NCBI GenBank assembly: GCA_003249935.1 | Contig: QKHT01000315.1 | Span: 1-42,751 of the forward strand | Length of the DNA: 42,751 nucleotides | Direction: 5' to 3' | DNA from: Bacteroidota bacterium | GTDB taxonomy: Bacteria > Bacteroidota > Bacteroidia > Bacteroidales > UBA5342 | Shown here: positions 18,849 through 26,984 of the stretch, in pieces | Numbering within the stretch: position 1 is the stretch's first letter | How the letters are laid out: every line of letters begins with the position of its first letter | Program-made: the position numbers and the translations under genes | Notes under the pieces: model-generated | What the model saw: only the letters and a program-made list of their open reading frames with translations | Database searches by the model: none | Told to the model about the DNA's origin: nothing

Positions 18849-21092
18849 TTAATTCACAAAATCGCGTTGTGCTTTAACCAATTTCAAACCGTCGAGAATC
18901 ATATTTTTTGTTTCCTGCATAATATTAAGATACAACACACTTACTTTGGTACTACCTTTTTCAGACTTAAGTCTTTTGAGCTGTCCTTTAACCAATTCGG
19001 CGTTTATATCGTTTAATTGATTATGTTGGTTTATAATTTCGGTAATATTACTAAAATCACTCACCAGAATTGAAGAGGCGCAAAGTTTAAGATACCGTTC
19101 TACTTGTTGAATATATTCGGAGATTTCGGCCTTCTGACTATCTGTAAATGGTTTGTGATTGTTACTTACATGCACCGAAGCAGGTTCAACAATATATTGT
19201 ACGGCATGAACCATTTCGCGAAGGTAGTCGACCACCTGAATGTAGTGCAACCCCGAATCGATGGAGTTTTCTTCCAAAAGTCTAAGGCGATGATAGCTTG
19301 TTTTTCGCAACCTTTTGGCCCTGCCATGCAAACCGGTAGATTCTGCAAGGTCTTCATCCAGTTGCTTTCGGTCTTCGGAAAGGAGTGCCGAAACACTGGA
19401 AGAAAGGACTCTCGAAAAATCGGTAATAAATCCGGCAACTTCGCTATTGCACTGTTTCATCAATTCGTCGCGATCCATCAGACCAAAATCCAGCACTTTG
19501 CGCTTGGTTTCAACTTCTTCGGTCTTTTCCTTTTTATTAAAATATCTTTGGGTTCGAACCACCATAAAAATTGCCAGCGCAATAAGCAAAACAATGCCTA
19601 CCGATCCACTAAAGTAAATGATGGTTGCCATAATTGCCGATACCAAAAACGCCACAATAGCCGTTAAAAACCAACCACCAATTACCGAAAACACACCGGT
19701 AATACGATATACAGCACTATCACGCCCCCATGCCTGATCGGCTAACGAAGTACCCATTGCCACCATAAATGTAACATAAGTTGTAGACAATGGCAGTTTA
19801 AGCGACGTAGCGAAAGCAATTAACGTACTGGCTACCACCAGATTATTTGCGGCACGCAATAAATCAAATGCCGGCGGATTGGTCATAGCAGCCACCCGGC
19901 TGTTATATTTAGAGGCATCGAAACGTTTTTCGATTTTTGCCCGAACCGAATCGGGAAGTACATTTTTAAGCCACTTACCCGAATTGAGCGACCCCCTTAC
20001 CACCCCACGCGCAAGTGCCGAAGATCCAAAACGCTCTTCACCCTCTTCCTGACGAGATAAATCGAGTGATGTACGTACCACAGCACGCGCTTTTTTCGAT
20101 GTCCAGAGCGTAATAACCATAATTGCCCCGGCTATAATAAGCATATAACCATGCGTAGGAACCTGACCCGAAAGTGCCGTCATCTGAAATGCATGCGGAT
20201 CGGTTGCTCCTGATCCGAAAAAATTTTGAAACGAGGCCAAACCTGCCAATGCTACACCAATAAAGTTTACTAAATCGTTGCCCGAAAAGGCCATTGCAAG
20301 GCTAAACGTTCCGGCCAGTACAATAAACTTAAGAATATTAAATTTGAATAAAAGATGCAGAAGTTGGAGCAGAACCGTCCAAAAAACAAATGAAATTAAC
20401 AACATAAGGCTTATATTACCTGCAATCCAATCCTTTACTTCCGCCGGTATAAATGATGCATCTTTTGCCCCTTTAAATATGATAAAATACCCGATGAGCG
20501 AAAGCGACAACCCACCAAATATTGCACCAATGTACTTTAACTTTTTATCGTAATCGAAAGTAAAAATAAGCCTTACTATATACTGAAGAATGGCACCCAC
20601 AGTAAAAGCCACCACCACAGAAATAAGAATGCCGGATATAATAGCCAACGCTTTGGTCGTATTGATATACTCGGCCAGTGGTAATGCATTAGGATCGTGC
20701 GAAATTTTAAGCAACGAAATAGCCACCGCAGCACCAAGCAACTCGAACACAATAGATACTGTTGTAGATGTAGGTAATCCGAGTGTATTAAAACCATCCA
20801 GCAAGATCACATCGGTGATCATTACGGCCAAAAAGATGATCATAATCTCATCGAAATAAAAATTACCCGGGTTAAACACCCCCTTACGTGCCACTTCCAT
20901 CATTCCACCGGCAAAAATTGAGCCGATTAAAATACCAAAAGCCGCTACAATCATAATGGTTTTAAACCCGGCTACCTTCGACCCTACAGCCGAATTCAGA
21001 AAATTGACAGCATCGTTTGCAACCCCAACCACCAAATCGGAGGCGGCTAAAAGAAACAAAACAACGACTACAAAAATGTAAAATGTTTCCAT
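18849..21092 (-). CDS. PiT-type inorganic phosphate transporter fused to a PhoU-like domain
   Basis: This is a 747-aa inner-membrane transporter. Two inverted family signatures are visible: GVANDAVNFLNSAVGS (residues 23-38) and GNDLVNFIGVALAG (271-284), with many hydrophobic segments up to about residue 520. From about residue 540 there is a soluble helical domain of the PhoU/DUF47 type, which in other bacteria is a separate regulator of Pit. The start at 21092 (METFYIFVVV) begins directly with a membrane segment; an ATG at 21128 is an alternative. A good promoter lies at 21162-21192. The family moves phosphate with protons or sodium; the exact ion is not visible from sequence. Confidence 0.92.
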   Translation of the reverse strand: METFYIFVVVVLFLLAASDLVVGVANDAVNFLNSAVGSKVAGFKTIMIVAAFGILIGSIFAGGMMEVARKGVFNPGNFYFDEIMIIFLAVMITDVILLDGFNTLGLPTSTTVSIVFELLGAAVAISLLKISHDPNALPLAEYINTTKALAIISGILISVVVAFTVGAILQYIVRLIFTFDYDKKLKYIGAIFGGLSLSLIGYFIIFKGAKDASFIPAEVKDWIAGNISLMLLISFVFWTVLLQLLHLLFKFNILKFIVLAGTFSLAMAFSGNDLVNFIGVALAGLASFQNFFGSGATDPHAFQMTALSGQVPTHGYMLIIAGAIMVITLWTSKKARAVVRTSLDLSRQEEGEERFGSSALARGVVRGSLNSGKWLKNVLPDSVRAKIEKRFDASKYNSRVAAMTNPPAFDLLRAANNLVVASTLIAFATSLKLPLSTTYVTFMVAMGTSLADQAWGRDSAVYRITGVFSVIGGWFLTAIVAFLVSAIMATIIYFSGSVGIVLLIALAIFMVVRTQRYFNKKEKTEEVETKRKVLDFGLMDRDELMKQCNSEVAGFITDFSRVLSSSVSALLSEDRKQLDEDLAESTGLHGRAKRLRKTSYHRLRLLEENSIDSGLHYIQVVDYLREMVHAVQYIVEPASVHVSNNHKPFTDSQKAEISEYIQQVERYLKLCASSILVSDFSNITEIINQHNQLNDINAELVKGQLKRLKSEKGSTKVSVLYLNIMQETKNMILDGLKLVKAQRDFVN

Positions 21093-21161
21093 ACAATAAA
21101 TTATCTTTACATTAACAGAAAATCCCAATCCGGAATTTTAATGTTATTTTAATTTGTGCGA

Positions 21162-21192
21162 CAAAGATATTTCATTTATGTTACCTTCCAAA
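21162..21192 (-). promoter_or_regulatory. Bacteroidota-type promoter of the PiT gene
   Basis: On the minus strand TTTG (21192-21189), 19 bp, then TATCTTTG (21169-21162): an exact match to the TTTG-N19-TAnnTTTG consensus. It predicts a leader of about 65 nt before the ATG at 21092. Confidence 0.75.
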
Positions 21193-21310
21193 TAATGTAA
21201 CATTCGAATATTCAAAAAAATACGGAAAATTGGTTCAACCAAAAAACAAATTTTATGTATTCAATTGGCCGGCATCGAACTATATTCCAAATTTATCTGT
21301 TTGTACAATC

Positions 21311-22189
21311 ATGACACATTCTCATCAACATACCGGTTCTAAGCTCCTTTTGAGTGCCATCCTTAACTACATAATAGCGTTAGTACAAATTGCAGGGGGC
21401 TTAATATCAAACAGTCTGGCACTTATTTCCGATTCGGTGCACAACATGGGCGATGCATCGGCCATTCTTGGCGCATGGATTGCCCACAGAATCGGGCACC
21501 GAAAGCCCGACAGTCAGAAGACTTTCGGGTATAAACGCATCGAAGTTATTACAGCATTCGCCAATGGCCTGTTTCTGCTTGTGATAAGTTTATACCTTAC
21601 CATCGAAGCCGTAATTCGGTTGTTTGAACCGCATGAAATTAAAGGCAGTTTTATGTTAACTGTGGCTATTATTGGGTTCGTGGCCAATCTCATTTCGGTT
21701 TTGCTATTACACCATGAACATCGGCACAATTTGAACGTAAAAGCCGCTTACCTGCATCTCATGAGCGACACGCTTTCGTCGGTAGCTGTAATGATTGGTG
21801 CACTAATTATTAAATACGCCGGCATATTTTGGGTCGATCCGGCATTAACAATAATAATCAACGGATTAATTTTGTACCAAACTTTCGGCATTCTTAAACC
21901 CGCATTTTCAATACTGATGCAAGCCATTCCCGATGGTAGCGATTTAAATGGCTTAAAAAACGAACTCGAAAAAACAGTTGGGGTAAAGGAAATTCACCAT
22001 ATCCATCTTTGGACAACAGATGGACATCAAAAATATTTTGAGTGCCATGTGGCTATCGACTACGATATACCTGTGAGTTTAACCGGCAATTTATCCACAC
22101 AATTACAAACCGTTTGCAAAAAATGGCATATTTCGCATTGCACCTTCCAATTCGAACACAACCAATGCAACAACACACTTCATCAGTAA
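21311..22189 (+). CDS. Cation diffusion facilitator family metal exporter (CzcD/ZitB type)
   Basis: This 292-aa inner-membrane antiporter probably exports Zn(II) or a related divalent ion. The start at 21311 gives MTHSHQHTGSK, a His-rich N-terminus typical of the family. Six membrane segments are followed by a cytoplasmic C-terminal domain. The transport-site HxxxD pairs are in SDSVHNMGD (His44, Asp48) and YLHLMSDTLSS. The C-terminal domain carries EIHHIHLWTTDGHQ. An in-frame ATG at 21230 would add 27 residues that do not resemble the family, and the palindrome TTGGTTCAACCAA overlaps that upstream start. It is divergent from the PiT gene. Confidence 0.92.
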   Translation: MTHSHQHTGSKLLLSAILNYIIALVQIAGGLISNSLALISDSVHNMGDASAILGAWIAHRIGHRKPDSQKTFGYKRIEVITAFANGLFLLVISLYLTIEAVIRLFEPHEIKGSFMLTVAIIGFVANLISVLLLHHEHRHNLNVKAAYLHLMSDTLSSVAVMIGALIIKYAGIFWVDPALTIIINGLILYQTFGILKPAFSILMQAIPDGSDLNGLKNELEKTVGVKEIHHIHLWTTDGHQKYFECHVAIDYDIPVSLTGNLSTQLQTVCKKWHISHCTFQFEHNQCNNTLHQ

Positions 22190-22294
22190 TATAGGTTGCT
22201 GATATTTTGGCTGAACCGGACACAAAATGATTGGCCATTTCGGCAGAATGTAGTACCTTTCGCAATGCACACAAGTTAAATAATGATATTTACA

Positions 22295-23437
22295 ATGAAA
22301 AAAGGCACAAAAATCATCGCAGGCTTGGCCATATTACTCGTAGTTCTTTATTTGGTACTTCCTAAATACACCTATAAAGCTTTGTGGTATAACTTTACCG
22401 ATATCGATGATTATAGAATATTTCACAACCGAACCCTTATGGCATCCGCGCCAAAAGCATGGCCGGTTCACACCAAATATGGTTCAACCAAAATACCAGC
22501 CGATTGCCTCGATAGCATGATGCAATACAAGCCGGTAGCATTTCTGATTATTCAGGACGGCAAACTACGGTTCGAACAATATTTCGAAGGTTACGATACC
22601 ACAACCATAAGCGGATCGTTTAGTGCAGCCAAAAGCATTGTTGGATTTGCTGTTCTAAAAGCTGTTGAGCTTGGTTTTATTGGTAGTTTGGATGAACCGG
22701 TTGCGAAATATCTGACCGACTGGAACAACCCGGCCAATGCAAATCTAACGATTCGCAACGTATTAACCATGTCGTCGGGGCTCGACTGGAAAGAGAGTTA
22801 TGCAGGACTTTTTAACACCACAACAGAAGCTTATTACGGCACCAACTTATGGTCGCAAATTGCCGGACTTAAAGTTACCGAAACACCCGGTAAAACATGG
22901 GAATACAAAAGCGGGAACACACAATTACTGGCCTTTCTGCTCGAAAAAGCCACAGGCATGCACCTTAGCGACTTTGTGGCAAAGTATTTCTGGGGTCCGC
23001 TTCATGCCCAAGAAGATGCATTATGGAGTCTTGACCATGCGGCTGGCATAGAAAAAGCTTATTGCTGCTTTAATGCGCCGGCTCGCGATTTTGCCCGGTT
23101 CGGCCAAATGATACTCGAAGGCGGCACCTTTATGGGCGACACAATTCTCGCACCATCGCTCATGGCCGAAGCACTGAAACCAGCCACCTACCTCAACGAC
23201 GAAGCAGGCAAACCAGTAGACTTTTACGGCTTTCAGATATGGATGATGAACTACAAAGGTCTGGATATAAAATATATGCGTGGCATAGGCGGCCAATACA
23301 TCTATGCTATTCCGGCTAAAAATATGGTAGTAGTGCGGTTAGGTCACAACCGCGACAAACAAAAAATGAACCACCATACCATAGATGCTTACTTCTATGT
23401 GCGCGCTGCGCTGGAGATGGTGGCCGAGGGGAACTAA
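22295..23437 (+). CDS. Serine hydrolase, beta-lactamase/NylB-like (PF00144 family)
   Basis: This protein of about 380 aa starts at 22295 (MKKGTKIIAGLAILLVVLYLVLP), one N-terminal membrane anchor or uncleaved signal; an ATG four codons earlier is possible. The active-site SxxK is SAAK in GSFSAAKSIVG (Ser110, Lys113). The general-base Tyr motif is YKSGNTQLL (Tyr204), like 6-aminohexanoate-dimer hydrolase and esterases of the class C fold. The family hydrolyses amides, esters or D-amino acid peptides; the substrate is not predictable, and the low similarity to true class C enzymes argues against assigning antibiotic resistance. The stop is followed by an ATPase remnant on the other strand. Confidence 0.88.
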   Translation: MKKGTKIIAGLAILLVVLYLVLPKYTYKALWYNFTDIDDYRIFHNRTLMASAPKAWPVHTKYGSTKIPADCLDSMMQYKPVAFLIIQDGKLRFEQYFEGYDTTTISGSFSAAKSIVGFAVLKAVELGFIGSLDEPVAKYLTDWNNPANANLTIRNVLTMSSGLDWKESYAGLFNTTTEAYYGTNLWSQIAGLKVTETPGKTWEYKSGNTQLLAFLLEKATGMHLSDFVAKYFWGPLHAQEDALWSLDHAAGIEKAYCCFNAPARDFARFGQMILEGGTFMGDTILAPSLMAEALKPATYLNDEAGKPVDFYGFQIWMMNYKGLDIKYMRGIGGQYIYAIPAKNMVVVRLGHNRDKQKMNHHTIDAYFYVRAALEMVAEGN

Positions 23438-23456
23438 AACAATTGAAAAGATAAAG

Positions 23457-23567
23457 GGGCATCATAGTCGTTTTTCCAACTTGTGGCGACCCGATTACCA
23501 CATGAATAAACTGACGAGGCTCTAAAATCACACGCTTAATTTGCAGTATTTCAATCTTTTCGAACAT
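23457..23567 (-). pseudogene. 5' remnant of an AAA ATPase (DUF4143-type) gene
   Basis: About 37 codons starting at 23567 read MFEKIEILQIKRVILEPRQF followed by VVIGSPQVGKTTMM. This is the N-terminus and Walker A (GSPQVGKTT) of the AAA_14/DUF4143 ATPase family, normally about 380-400 aa. After the Walker A the frame continues into residues unlike the family and runs antisense into the end of the serine hydrolase. The rest of the gene, including Walker B and DUF4143, is missing. It is best read as the surviving start of a deleted gene; the remaining ~165 bp up to 23733 holds nothing recognisable. Confidence 0.75.
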
Positions 23568-23733
23568 TTTTCATATTTTACTCAAAGACAGAATATATTG
23601 TAATTACACCAATCAAATACAACACAAATCGCTGTAATTCTAATTATTTTGAATGCTTTTTGCCGAAACCACACAGCATTGAATTTTTGCAAATCCGAAA
23701 CTTTATCAGCATTTTTACACTAAAATAGAAACG

Positions 23734-24492
23734 ATGTCGCACAAATCAATATACTTTGCATCCGATGTACATTTAGGGGCACCCTACATTGCCGATAAAA
23801 TTGCACACGAAAAACGTTTTACAGCGTGGCTCGACAGCATAATCGACGATTGCGGGGCACTGTATCTTGTGGGCGATATTTTCGACTTTTGGTGGGAGTA
23901 TAAGCGGGTAGTTCCTCGTGGATTTACACGAACTTTAGGTCGATTATCGGCATTTACCGACCGTGGCATTCCGGTTCATTTTTTTACCGGCAATCACGAT
24001 ATTTGGGTTTTCGATTACCTTGAAACCGAATGTGGCATTACGGTTCACCGCCACGCTCACTCGATTGAATTAAATGGCAAATCGTTTTTTATAGCCCATG
24101 GCGACGAATTTGCCTCGCACGACAAACTTTATCTTTTTATGCGGTCTTGTTTCCACAATAAAATTTTACAATGGTTATTTCAGAACCTGTTGCATCCTGA
24201 TTTTTCATTAGGTTTAGCATTGGGTTGGTCTAACGATTCGCGCAAGAACAATGCCCGAAACCATGCGCCGGAATACCGTGGTGAAGCGGACGAGTTCTTG
24301 GTAAAATTTGCAAAATCGGATTTAAAAAATAATGAAACAGACTTTTACATTTTTGGTCACCGGCATATTGCCCTCGACCTTATGCTAAACCGTAGCAGCC
24401 GTATAATAATACTTGGCGACTGGCTTACCCACTTTACATTTGGAAAGTTTTGTCAAGGTGAGTTTACACTCGAAACTTTCGAAAACAAATAA
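23734..24492 (+). CDS. lpxH: UDP-2,3-diacylglucosamine diphosphatase (LpxH-like)
   Basis: LpxH cleaves UDP-2,3-diacylglucosamine to lipid X in lipid A synthesis, at the cytoplasmic face of the inner membrane. The 252-aa protein has all calcineurin-like phosphoesterase motifs: DVHLG (Asp11, His13), GDIFDFWWEY (Asp48), GNHD (Asn87, His88), AHGDE (His122) and GHRH. The GDIFDFWWEY segment and the internal helical insertion starting HDKLYLFMRSCFHNK are characteristic of LpxH rather than generic phosphodiesterases. The length is typical. It is monocistronic here, with about 300 bp of non-coding DNA downstream. Confidence 0.9.
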   Translation: MSHKSIYFASDVHLGAPYIADKIAHEKRFTAWLDSIIDDCGALYLVGDIFDFWWEYKRVVPRGFTRTLGRLSAFTDRGIPVHFFTGNHDIWVFDYLETECGITVHRHAHSIELNGKSFFIAHGDEFASHDKLYLFMRSCFHNKILQWLFQNLLHPDFSLGLALGWSNDSRKNNARNHAPEYRGEADEFLVKFAKSDLKNNETDFYIFGHRHIALDLMLNRSSRIIILGDWLTHFTFGKFCQGEFTLETFENK

Positions 24493-24801
24493 GATATGAA
24501 CGTTGCAATTAAAAAGTTGCGCGGGTCGTATTGCTCTAAAGGCTCAAAACACTAAACATCGACCATTGCCAAAACGGTTCAGCCAAAACCCGAAATATGC
24601 CACAAACAACCCGGCATTTCTCTAAATTCCCCTTTCAAAGATTAAAGTATGCTAATTATCATGTTTTGGTGTATCGTTTTATAAAGGTCTTCGTTTTAAC
24701 ACTGTAAATAAATAGTTATACACTCTCTCTCGTTTTAGTTTTTAGTTAATAGTTAGTAGCAAGAAAATAGGCGGCCTTCCCGGGCCGCCTTATTTTTTTT
24801 A
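24493..24801. other. Non-coding gap after lpxH
   Basis: This stretch of 309 bp holds no credible gene. It contains one GGTTCAGCC site (24576-24584) and, at its right end, the hairpin at 24766-24800. The rest is AT-rich with no clear structure seen. Confidence 0.6.
24766..24800. terminator. Strong hairpin terminator, probably bidirectional
   Basis: GGCGGCC (24770-24776) and GGCCGCC (24783-24789) are flanked by ATA and TAT, followed on the plus strand by a T-tract (24791-24800). It lies directly after the stop of the minus-strand ureohydrolase-like gene; the T-tract is better for plus-strand transcripts coming from lpxH. Confidence 0.8.
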
Positions 24802-25932
24802 TCAGAACGCCATCCAACGGATATATCTGTCGGGCAAAACCGAGTTACAAGCTTCTTTATAATCGTCGGGAATACATGCTACAATGCGCCTTTCGTCGTT
24901 TTGCGACACATCCATCCACCAACGGTTATTATCGCTGTTATGGTAAAACACAATATCGCTGTCGGTATCGGTTTGGTGAACCACAAACTTCTGGTACGAA
25001 AGCCATGGCCGTTTGGGATGATCGCCGTACCGGTTGGCCAAGCCTTCGAGTAAATGCCACAGCGTTTGGGCACCAAGCTTTGCCGACAAACCACGCATAT
25101 CGGCTTCGGGGTTCATTTCGCAAAGATTAAACGACCACAACTTATCGCTAAAACCGGCAAAACGGGCCATTTGGCAAAACTCTTCGCCATACAAACCATT
25201 GGGTCCGGAGGTAAGGCAGCCCGGCGAATCGGAAAACCGCACCGCCGCCATATCGAACGAAATTACCTGACTATCGCGGAACAACGGTTCGGCCAGTTCG
25301 CGGTTCATTCTAATTTCGCCCAAACGCAATGCAAAATACGGAAAGCCGTCTAATTGCGTTAACGGTTCAATTTCGGTTTGATAATTTTGCCAACCAATAA
25401 GATTAAAAGCTGCCAAGCGGTTATTGGTCAACAACGATGTAAGAAACGACAAATGATCCACATCACCGGGGTTGCAAACATCGGCAAAGCCATCGACAAT
25501 GCTGAGTGTAAGTTTCGAATCCACAGAAAGTGCTTTGCATACTTCGGCCGTAAGATCGTGCGAACCGCCAATAATAACCGAAACAATATTCAGGTTTTTA
25601 AGGGTTTGAACCACATCGCGCAGGGCCTGATGGGCATTACTCAAAGAAAGCCCCGGATGTATATCGCCAAGGTCGGCCACTTTGATTGAACCAAAATCGT
25701 GCCTTAAACCATACAATTCGCGACGTACAGCATCGGGTGCTTTGGCCGAACCTCGGTTGGCCACCCCCTGAATGTCGTACGGAAAGCCTATAATAGCCAC
25801 ATCGGGCAAATCGGCATCCGAAGGATTTTCCATAAGTTTTGCAGCAACAGTCGATTGCTTTCTAACTGTTGATGTTTCGGAAAGTAATACATTCGACTTT
25901 TGAAAAAAATCGGTTAGTTCACTAAATATCAT
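24802..25932 (-). CDS. Ureohydrolase-superfamily (formimidoylglutamase/arginase-like) protein with incomplete metal site
   Basis: This 376-aa protein has the arginase/agmatinase/formimidoylglutamase fold. GGSHD (residues 122-126) matches the first metal motif GGDHS. The DAHxD motif reads DGFAD (147-151) and the SxDxDxxDP motif reads SFDMAAVRFSD (225-235). By analogy with arginase, the ligands of metal A (His125, Asp147, Asp151, Asp227) are kept, while the two ligands unique to metal B are replaced by Phe149 and Ala229. Normal dinuclear-manganese hydrolysis is therefore doubtful. It starts 3 bp after the flavoenzyme gene, so the two form an operon. Databases often label such proteins formimidoylglutamase; that activity is not supported here. 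Confidence 0.85.
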   Translation of the reverse strand: MIFSELTDFFQKSNVLLSETSTVRKQSTVAAKLMENPSDADLPDVAIIGFPYDIQGVANRGSAKAPDAVRRELYGLRHDFGSIKVADLGDIHPGLSLSNAHQALRDVVQTLKNLNIVSVIIGGSHDLTAEVCKALSVDSKLTLSIVDGFADVCNPGDVDHLSFLTSLLTNNRLAAFNLIGWQNYQTEIEPLTQLDGFPYFALRLGEIRMNRELAEPLFRDSQVISFDMAAVRFSDSPGCLTSGPNGLYGEEFCQMARFAGFSDKLWSFNLCEMNPEADMRGLSAKLGAQTLWHLLEGLANRYGDHPKRPWLSYQKFVVHQTDTDSDIVFYHNSDNNRWWMDVSQNDERRIVACIPDDYKEACNSVLPDRYIRWMAF

Positions 25933-25935
25933 ATC

Positions 25936-26877
25936 TTAAATAAGTGTTATTCTGTTTTTGGCTTGGTTGAACCCGTTGATAAGGGTTTGAAAAATTTCGG
26001 CCACGGGCTGAACCGACGAAATATGCGAAGCTACCTGGCCAATTTCCAATTCGCCCTCCACGATGTTTCCCTCAAAAATACCACGTTTGGAGCGACCTTT
26101 ACCAAGCAGCAATCTCAGATTTTCGGCATTTTCGCCACGGGCTTCGGCTTCGAGTACAGATTGACAGAAAGCATTTTTGAGCATACGAACCGGTGCCAGT
26201 TTTTTCAGGCAAAGCACCGTATCGCCTTCGTGGCTATCCACAACATACTGCTTAAACATTTCGTGTGCCGACGATTCCACACTTGTGGCAAACAACGACC
26301 CGATTTGCACACCATCGGCACCAAGAGCCAAGGCGGCCAGCATGGCCTCGCCCGAACCAATGCCACCGGCAGCAATTAACGGAATTTGAACCGCTTTACG
26401 TACTTCGGGAATAAGTACCATGGTCGTGGTTTCGTCGCGGCCATTATGTCCGCCGGCTTCAAAACCTTCGGCAACAACAGCGTCTACGCCGGCATCCCGG
26501 GCTTTTTCTGCAAACTTTGCACTACTTACCACGTGCACGACAGTAATTCCGGCCCTTTTTAATCGTGCAGTATATGTTTTAGGGTTTCCGGCCGATGTAA
26601 ACACTATTTTTACCCCTTCCTGCTCAACAATATCGATTAATAAATCGAGTTCTGGATAAAGCATCGGTATATTTACCCCAAAAGGTTTTTTTGTAGCTAA
26701 TTTAGTTTTAACAATATGTTCGCGAAAAGTATCGGGATGCATAGAACCTGCACCAATTAACCCAAGGCCGCCGGCATTACTTACAGCCGAAGCCAACCGC
26801 CAACCACTGCACCAAACCATACCACCCTGAATAATAGGATACTGTATTCCAAATAGTTGTGTAATCGAAGTGTTCAT
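25936..26877 (-). CDS. FMN-dependent nitronate monooxygenase / FabK-like enoyl-ACP reductase family
   Basis: This 313-aa TIM-barrel flavoprotein starts MNTSITQLFGIQYPIIQGGM. The FMN-binding segments IIQGGM, AAGGIGSGEAM and LGADGVQIGSLF are visible, and AEGFEAGGHNG carries His144, the residue that in FabK and in nitronate monooxygenases is near the flavin and catalytic. The EAGGHNG-TTTMVLIPEV stretch resembles FabK more closely than classical 2-nitropropane dioxygenase, so enoyl-ACP reduction is a real alternative. It is the first gene of a two-gene operon with the ureohydrolase-like gene. Confidence 0.85.
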   Translation of the reverse strand: MNTSITQLFGIQYPIIQGGMVWCSGWRLASAVSNAGGLGLIGAGSMHPDTFREHIVKTKLATKKPFGVNIPMLYPELDLLIDIVEQEGVKIVFTSAGNPKTYTARLKRAGITVVHVVSSAKFAEKARDAGVDAVVAEGFEAGGHNGRDETTTMVLIPEVRKAVQIPLIAAGGIGSGEAMLAALALGADGVQIGSLFATSVESSAHEMFKQYVVDSHEGDTVLCLKKLAPVRMLKNAFCQSVLEAEARGENAENLRLLLGKGRSKRGIFEGNIVEGELEIGQVASHISSVQPVAEIFQTLINGFNQAKNRITLI

Positions 26878-26984
26878 AAAACTGTTTTGTCAAAAATAAC
26901 AATAAAAAACGAGACAAAACCGACAACAAAACACCGGGTATAGACCAATTTTTGGCATTACAGCAAAATAACCGACCTTCAAAC

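Noticed and set aside
22295-23437. Antibiotic-resistance beta-lactamase
   Set aside because: The motifs fit the broad serine hydrolase family (NylB/esterase-like); class C-specific signatures are not evident.
26891-26898. TATTTTTG as -7 element for the flavoenzyme gene
   Set aside because: The match is exact but would leave a leader of only a few bases and the upstream TTTG is at the wrong spacing.
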